From an uncultured Clostridia bacterium (GTDB taxonomy: Bacteria > Bacillota > Clostridia > Oscillospirales > Ruminococcaceae), in the NCBI GenBank assembly GCA_947629275.1, contig CANRDG010000068.1, forward strand, positions 1 through 9,345: a DNA stretch of 9,345 nucleotides. The letters run 5' to 3'. The translations under genes and the position numbers were made by a program. Below the pieces are notes generated by a model that saw nothing but the letters and a program-made list of their open reading frames with translations, was not told where the DNA came from and did no database searches. How positions within the stretch are numbered: the first letter of the stretch is position 1; each line of letters opens with the position of its first letter. This document shows positions 7,290 to 9,345 of the stretch, one piece after another.

Positions 7290-7322
7290 CCGCACACCCC
7301 CAAAAATGTTGCGGTTACTTTT
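7282..7322. terminator. Bidirectional terminator shared by toxin mRNA and antisense RNA
   Basis: AAAAGTAACCGCA (7282-7294) and TGCGGTTACTTTT (7310-7322) form a perfect 13-bp stem. Read leftward it is followed by a T-rich TATTATTTTT, so it is the stronger terminator for the antisense RNA. Rightward, the T residues of the stem itself must serve. Confidence 0.82.
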
Positions 7323-7377
7323 AATCGTAAACAAAGGGAGTTAACCGCTATCGTACTGACCCGGTGCTTCCTTTTCT
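7283..7377 (-). ncRNA. Putative type I antitoxin RNA, about 95 nt
   Basis: The transcript would start near 7377 from the 7384-7412 promoter and end at the shared terminator. It overlaps the 3' end of the toxin mRNA. Near its 5' end it carries GCGGTTA (complement of 7342-7348) and CTCCCTTTG. GCGGTTA can pair with TAACCGC at the 3' end of the toxin mRNA, and its own TAACCGC can pair with GCGGTTA in the toxin leader (7125-7131). CTCCCTTT could also pair with the toxin ribosome binding site with one bulge. This two-ended pairing resembles the par/Fst locus of plasmid pAD1. The RNA itself is inferred from promoter and terminator. Confidence 0.65.
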
Positions 7378-7380
7378 ATT

Positions 7381-7432
7381 TATATTATACATCATAAAAA
7401 ATGATTTGTCAACTATTTTTTCTTTCTGACAG
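7381..7432 (-). repeat. 52-bp exact direct repeat carrying a promoter, copy A
   Basis: Bases 7381-7432 are identical to 8383-8434. The repeat contains the complete TTGACA-17-TATAAT promoter and upstream CTGTCAGAAAGAAAAAATAG (minus strand). It ends exactly at both sides. An 18-bp part of its upstream end is also present at 6966-6983. The same promoter thus drives both RNA antitoxins. Confidence 0.92.
7384..7412 (-). promoter_or_regulatory. Promoter of the antisense RNA
   Basis: On the minus strand TTGACA (7412-7407) and TATAAT (7389-7384) are separated by 17 bases. It lies in a 52-bp segment that is repeated exactly at 8383-8434. Confidence 0.88.
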
Positions 7433-7440
7433 AAAAAACG

Positions 7441-7464
7441 AAAGTGTGTCACGGTGACACACTT
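7441..7464. terminator. Terminator of the ToxN-like gene, same hairpin as in the HEPN operon
   Basis: AAGTGTGTCA (7442-7451) and TGACACACTT (7455-7464) flank a CGG loop, with A/T runs on both sides. It works in either direction. The ten-base arms equal those of the hairpin at 5016-5038. Confidence 0.8.
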
Positions 7465-7466
7465 TT

Positions 7467-8144
7467 TTATCTTTTAATAGAACTGTTAATAAAATCGCCG
7501 TCGTCGGTCAGGTCAAGAACATCATCATCGCTTTCAGAGCTGCCGTTGGAGCAATCGACTGAAACATTTGCGCTTTCGCTATCAGAGCTGCTGCCGTTCC
7601 GCCTTAACCACTTTTCAAGTACGGTTTCAAGTTTTTTGAAATCGCAGCAGCGGCGAGTGAGATTTCTGCTTTTTTCAGGAGTATCAACAACTAAGGAATA
7701 GACTTTTTTGACACGGTGAACGATAAATTCGCTATTTTCTCTACACCATTTTAGCTCTTTTTGCAATAATGTTTTCCGTTGTCGTGTTAATACATTATCT
7801 GATGGCAGAAGTTTTAAATTAACTTTTGAAACAACCAAATCATCAACAGGTATCATATTATTTACGTTTAATACAGCTAATGTTGTGTATGACCCATTCT
7901 GATTTTTTCGTTCCATATTCGGTATTTTAATTATGTCCAGATTTTTGTTTTTGTGTTGATATTTTTCTTTAGTTCCAGAAGAAAAAGGAATACAATATTT
8001 TTTGTTATCAATCACTACAATAATACCAAGATATACTCTGCTGCTCTTGCCAATTTGCGGAGATTGAGAGGCAACATTAGAATCAACGTTATGTAGATCT
8101 CTGATATATTTCAGATTTACATCATAAATATCTAATAAAATCAT
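7467..8144 (-). CDS. toxN: Type III toxin, ToxN/AbiQ-like endoribonuclease, with Ser/Asp linker and tail
   Basis: A 225-residue protein. ToxN-family RNases cut mRNA and are held inactive by the repeat RNA encoded just upstream; several act in phage abortive infection. The start ILLDIYDVNLKYIRDL, then YLGIIVVIDNKKYCIPFSSGTKEKY (about 38-62) and LAVLNVNNMIPVDDLVV (about 89-105), follow the family order; the SSGTKEK segment carries the Ser, Thr and Lys expected in the active site. After about residue 180 comes a Ser/Asp-rich linker, then DDDVLDLTDDGDF and SSIKR at the end. This extension is not part of the usual ~170-residue toxin. ATG 8144 is chosen because AAAGGAG lies seven bases upstream; ATG 8150 would be only one base from it. 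Confidence 0.9.
   Translation of the reverse strand: MILLDIYDVNLKYIRDLHNVDSNVASQSPQIGKSSRVYLGIIVVIDNKKYCIPFSSGTKEKYQHKNKNLDIIKIPNMERKNQNGSYTTLAVLNVNNMIPVDDLVVSKVNLKLLPSDNVLTRQRKTLLQKELKWCRENSEFIVHRVKKVYSLVVDTPEKSRNLTRRCCDFKKLETVLEKWLRRNGSSSDSESANVSVDCSNGSSESDDDVLDLTDDGDFINSSIKR
7506..7523 (-). repeat. DVLDLT-coding segment in the ToxN-like gene (tail copy 4)
   Basis: The minus strand reads GATGTTCTTGACCTGACC, encoding DVLDLT. Codon use differs from copies 1-3 at several silent sites, so this copy is older. The protein then ends in SSIKR, compared with SSGRK in copies 1 and 2. Confidence 0.8.
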
Positions 8145-8175
8145 ATTCATTCTCCTTTCATTATGTCTGCTAATA

Positions 8176-8202
8176 AAAAAGTCGTGACAATCACGACTTT
8201 TT
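8176..8202 (-). terminator. Terminator between antitoxin RNA and ToxN-like gene
   Basis: AAAAAGTCGTGA (8176-8187) and TCACGACTTTTT (8191-8202) form a perfect 12-bp stem with a three-base loop and a T run leftward. In type III systems this terminator sets the ratio of antitoxin RNA to toxin mRNA. Confidence 0.9.
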
Positions 8203-8204
8203 AT

Positions 8205-8328
8205 ATCCTATTCGCTCGGTAGGGTTCCCGTCTTTTATAGCTCTCGAATATTTTATACGGTCGAGTAACCCGTCTTTTATAGTTCCCATTTATTTTATAC
8301 GGTAGGGCTTCCGTCTCTTATAGCTCCC
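8205..8328 (-). repeat. Three tandem 41-42 nt antitoxin repeats
   Basis: Repeat units share GAGCTATAAAAGACGGG-like starts and a TACCG or GACCG followed by an A/T-rich end (TATAAAATAAAT, TATAAAATATTC). Differences are scattered, so the copies are not freshly duplicated. The third unit grades into the terminator. Confidence 0.88.
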
Positions 8329-8382
8329 ATTTTTGCACGGTCAGGATAACCGATATATGATAAGTCTGTGCTTATCACCATA

Positions 8383-8434
8383 TATATTATACATCATAAA
8401 AAATGATTTGTCAACTATTTTTTCTTTCTGACAG
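8383..8434 (-). repeat. 52-bp exact direct repeat carrying a promoter, copy B
   Basis: Identical to 7381-7432. The flanking bases differ on both sides, which sets the repeat limits. Confidence 0.92.
8386..8414 (-). promoter_or_regulatory. Promoter of the type III antitoxin RNA
   Basis: TTGACA (8414-8409) and TATAAT (8391-8386) are 17 bases apart on the minus strand. Confidence 0.9.
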
Positions 8435-8435
8435 T

Positions 8436-8468
8436 AAAAAGAAAAGCACCCTCCCGATAGGAAAGTGC
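8436..8468 (-). terminator. Leftward terminator of the convergent RNA locus
   Basis: Read leftward, GCACTTTCCT and GGGAGGGTGC pair at ten positions, three of them wobbles, around a three-base loop, followed by TTTTCTTTTT. It ends the minus-strand RNA that starts near 8683. Confidence 0.8.
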
Positions 8469-8512
8469 ATTAGCAGCGGTAAATAAAACGTGTCTGCCAT
8501 TTCTTTATGAAA

Positions 8513-8583
8513 ACTTTTACACTTTTTTTTACAAAAACGCTTGACAAATAGTGAAAAGCGTGGTATAATAGAAGTGTAAAAGT
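8513..8583. repeat. 12-bp perfect inverted repeat around the plus-strand promoter
   Basis: ACTTTTACACTT (8513-8524) and AAGTGTAAAAGT (8572-8583) enclose the promoter at 8541-8569. Inside, ACGCTT (8537-8542) and AAGCGT (8556-8561) form a second inverted pair overlapping the -35 box. This could be an operator or a hairpin in the minus-strand RNA. Confidence 0.85.
8541..8569 (+). promoter_or_regulatory. Promoter of the plus-strand RNA
   Basis: TTGACA (8541-8546) and TATAAT (8564-8569) with 17 bases between, full consensus. Start near 8576. Confidence 0.88.
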
Positions 8584-8689
8584 AAAATAGTCTGCTGTTC
8601 CCCTTTGCTACTGACAATAGCTCAGAGGAACGGAATTTCAGAAGTTCACCAGACTTACTGAAAGACCTGCATTGCTATTTGTTGTGCCT

Positions 8690-8719
8690 ATTATAGCACA
8701 AAATAAATAGATTTGTCAA
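8690..8719 (-). promoter_or_regulatory. Promoter of the minus-strand RNA
   Basis: On the minus strand TTGACA (8719-8714) and TATAAT (8695-8690) are 18 bases apart. The -10 box lies in the loop of a TTGTGC/GCACAA inverted repeat. The -35 box overlaps the first two bases of the plus-strand terminator. Confidence 0.85.
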
Positions 8720-8767
8720 GAGTTTTTCTCTAAGTTTGCGGCTTTCTGAGAAAAGCTCTTTTCTTTT
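8718..8767 (+). terminator. Terminator of the plus-strand RNA
   Basis: AAGAGTTTTTCTC (8718-8730) and GAGAAAAGCTCTT (8748-8760) form a 13-bp stem with one wobble and a 17-base loop, followed by TTCTTTT. Confidence 0.8.
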
Positions 8768-8776
8768 ACCCGAACC

Positions 8777-9245
8777 TTGACAATTGAATATCTCTCCGCC
8801 ACTAGAACAGATTGAAAAGTGGTGTGTCGGATACGAAAGTGATATACAACATAGCTGTTTGTTTGGCTATTAAGTTGTCAATGCGATGACCCAAATCAGT
8901 ACAAAAGCCGAAATCACGCAGATTATGCGATAAATAACTGCGGCTTACGCTGATGAGCGTTGAGAGCCTCAAAAGGGCTTGCCTATGAGCTAACATATTG
9001 TGATCGCTCCGACAGTACACGCAAGCCTTGCACATTCAGAACGTTACCCACTACAAAGCAGGCTGTCCCGGCAGGATCTATGCGTGCAGAGAAACAACGA
9101 ATGTCAAATTACCAAAGCAACACACTTGCTTTGATAACATAAATGAAGTTCATATCCTACATGGACTTCAAAACAATTTAATAATTGGCGCTTCGGACAC
9201 GTTCGGAGTGCTATCAAAGGTCTGAATTCAGATTTTTGATAACGC
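8777..9245. other. Gene-free structured region next to tRNA-Thr, candidate large RNA
   Basis: No convincing ORF. Many complementary arms suggest RNA structure: TTGACAA (8777-8783)/TTGTCAA (8875-8881); ATAGC/GCTAT (8851-8870); ACGCT/AGCGT (8947-8960); AGCC/GGCT (8965-8979); nested CACGCA (9018-9023)/TGCGTG (9081-9086) and AGCCT (9024-9028)/AGGCT (9060-9064); CAAAGCAA/TTGCTTTG (9113-9133); GAAGTTCAT/ATGGACTTC (9145-9169); GCGCTTCGGA/TTCGGAGTGC (9188-9211); and TATCAAA/TTTGATA enclosing TCTGA/TCAGA (9212-9241). Strand is uncertain. Large phage-associated RNAs such as ROOL and GOLLD often lie beside tRNA genes, but identity with them could not be judged from sequence alone. Confidence 0.45.
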
Positions 9246-9271
9246 TCTGAACATCACTTCACTACCAATTT

Positions 9272-9345
9272 TGGAGCTGCTAACCAGATTCGAACTGGTG
9301 ACCTCATCCTTACCAAGGATGTGCTCTACCACCTGAGCCATAGCA
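9272..9345 (-). tRNA. tRNA-Thr(GGT), 5' end cut by the window
   Basis: The minus strand carries the D arm GCTCAGGTGGTAGAGC, anticodon stem CATCC/GGATG with loop TTGGTAA (anticodon GGT at 9314-9312), T arm ACCAGTTCGAATCTGGT, acceptor strand TAGCAGC, and an encoded TCCA end at 9275-9272. The first two bases of the acceptor stem lie beyond 9345. tRNA genes are common sites for integration of mobile elements, but no repeat of the tRNA end was seen elsewhere in the window. Confidence 0.95.

Larger units (their letters stand above)
8176..8379 (-). ncRNA. toxI: Type III antitoxin RNA with tandem repeats
   Basis: The transcript starts near 8379 and ends at the 8176-8202 terminator. It begins with a hairpin TGATAAG-CACAGA-CTTATCA. 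Then come three repeats of 41-42 nt at about 8328-8288, 8287-8246 and 8245-8205, each with (G)GGARCTATAARAGACGG followed by a CCTACCG-like or CTCGACCG-like part; a partial fourth copy (CGGTTATCCTGACCG) lies before them. The ACGG...CCG parts can pair within each unit. Known type III antitoxin RNAs are cut by their toxin into single repeats that wrap and inhibit it. The gene order promoter-repeats-terminator-toxin fits the family exactly. Confidence 0.88.
8436..8683 (-). ncRNA. Putative non-coding RNA, minus strand of a convergent pair
   Basis: Promoter TTGACA (8719-8714), 18-base gap, TATAAT (8695-8690); start near 8683; end at the terminator at 8446-8468. The RNA is about 245 nt. It covers the same structured core as the plus-strand RNA and crosses the opposite promoter. 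The only long frame (8411-8617) has a TTG start, no ribosome binding site and runs past the terminator, so coding is unlikely. Confidence 0.55.
8576..8767 (+). ncRNA. Putative structured non-coding RNA, plus strand of a convergent pair
   Basis: About 190 nt from the 8541-8569 promoter to the terminator at 8718-8767. No ATG occurs between 8576 and 8720. The core folds as three nested helices: AGTCTG (8589-8594)/CAGACT (8650-8655), GTTCC (8597-8601)/GGAAC (8627-8631), and GCTA (8607-8610)/TAGC (8618-8621). A further hairpin has CTATTT (8675-8680)/AAATAG (8705-8710) and TTGTGC/GCACAA, covering the -10 box of the opposing promoter. No known RNA family was recognised. Confidence 0.6.

Noticed and set aside
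7444..7701. Plus-strand 85-residue frame
   Set aside because: It is the antisense shadow of the Ser/Asp linker and tail of the ToxN-like gene.
8205..8328. Possible CRISPR array
   Set aside because: Units are contiguous and imperfect with no spacers, no cas genes are present, and the arrangement matches a type III antitoxin.
8411..8617. Minus-strand ORF with a hydrophobic C-terminal part
   Set aside because: TTG start, no ribosome binding site, and the frame runs through the terminator at 8446-8468, so the stop codon would not be on the transcript.
8960..9225. Small plus-strand frames near the right end
   Set aside because: No ribosome binding sites, and they run across strong hairpins; the region looks like structured non-coding sequence.
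8777..9245. tmRNA, RNase P RNA or SRP RNA
   Set aside because: None of their conserved core sequences or tag-coding segments was seen on either strand.

Overview
The window looks like an accessory region of a low-to-mid GC gut Firmicute, most likely a Ruminococcus-like member of the Clostridia. The basis is AT-rich intergenic DNA, AAAGGAG-type ribosome binding sites, TTGACA/TATAAT promoters, and the style of the TraG and HipA-like proteins. The genus is inferred, not proven.

Layout. Positions 1-684 hold a terminator, a long stretch with no convincing gene and a small uncertain ORF. Positions 685-2543 are a dead VirD4/TraG-type conjugation coupling protein: the Walker A region is deleted with a frameshift, and a conserved Trp position is now TAG. 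Positions 2836-6345 look like one rightward operon: a HipA-like kinase, an MNT nucleotidyltransferase/HEPN pair, and a second HipA-like kinase. Two short leftward genes follow (an HTH-like protein and a zinc-ribbon/AP2-like protein). Positions 7042-7412 hold a probable type I toxin-antitoxin locus: a 25-residue hydrophobic peptide, a structured leader, and a convergent antisense RNA. Positions 7467-8414 hold a type III (ToxIN/AbiQ-like) system on the minus strand: promoter, RNA with about three 41-42 nt tandem repeats, terminator, then ToxN-like toxin. Positions 8436-8767 hold two convergent promoters over a structured segment without a sense-strand ATG, closed by outward terminators. Positions 8777-9245 are gene-free but full of possible RNA helices, next to a tRNA-Thr(GGT) that runs off the right edge.

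The most unusual signal is a shared C-terminal tail. Both HipA-like kinases and the HEPN protein end in DVLDLTQEQS(S/C)GRK, encoded by nearly identical 48-nt segments. The ToxN-like protein, on the other strand and from an unrelated fold, ends in DVLDLT...SSIKR. Two of these proteins carry a Ser/Asp-rich linker before the tail. Three of the four genes are followed by the same GTGTGTCA-N3-TGACACAC hairpin. Differences between the tail copies are almost all synonymous, which suggests the peptide itself is selected. The window therefore reads as a cluster of toxin-like proteins from several families marked with one common tail, inside a decayed conjugative element, with several RNA-controlled modules alongside.
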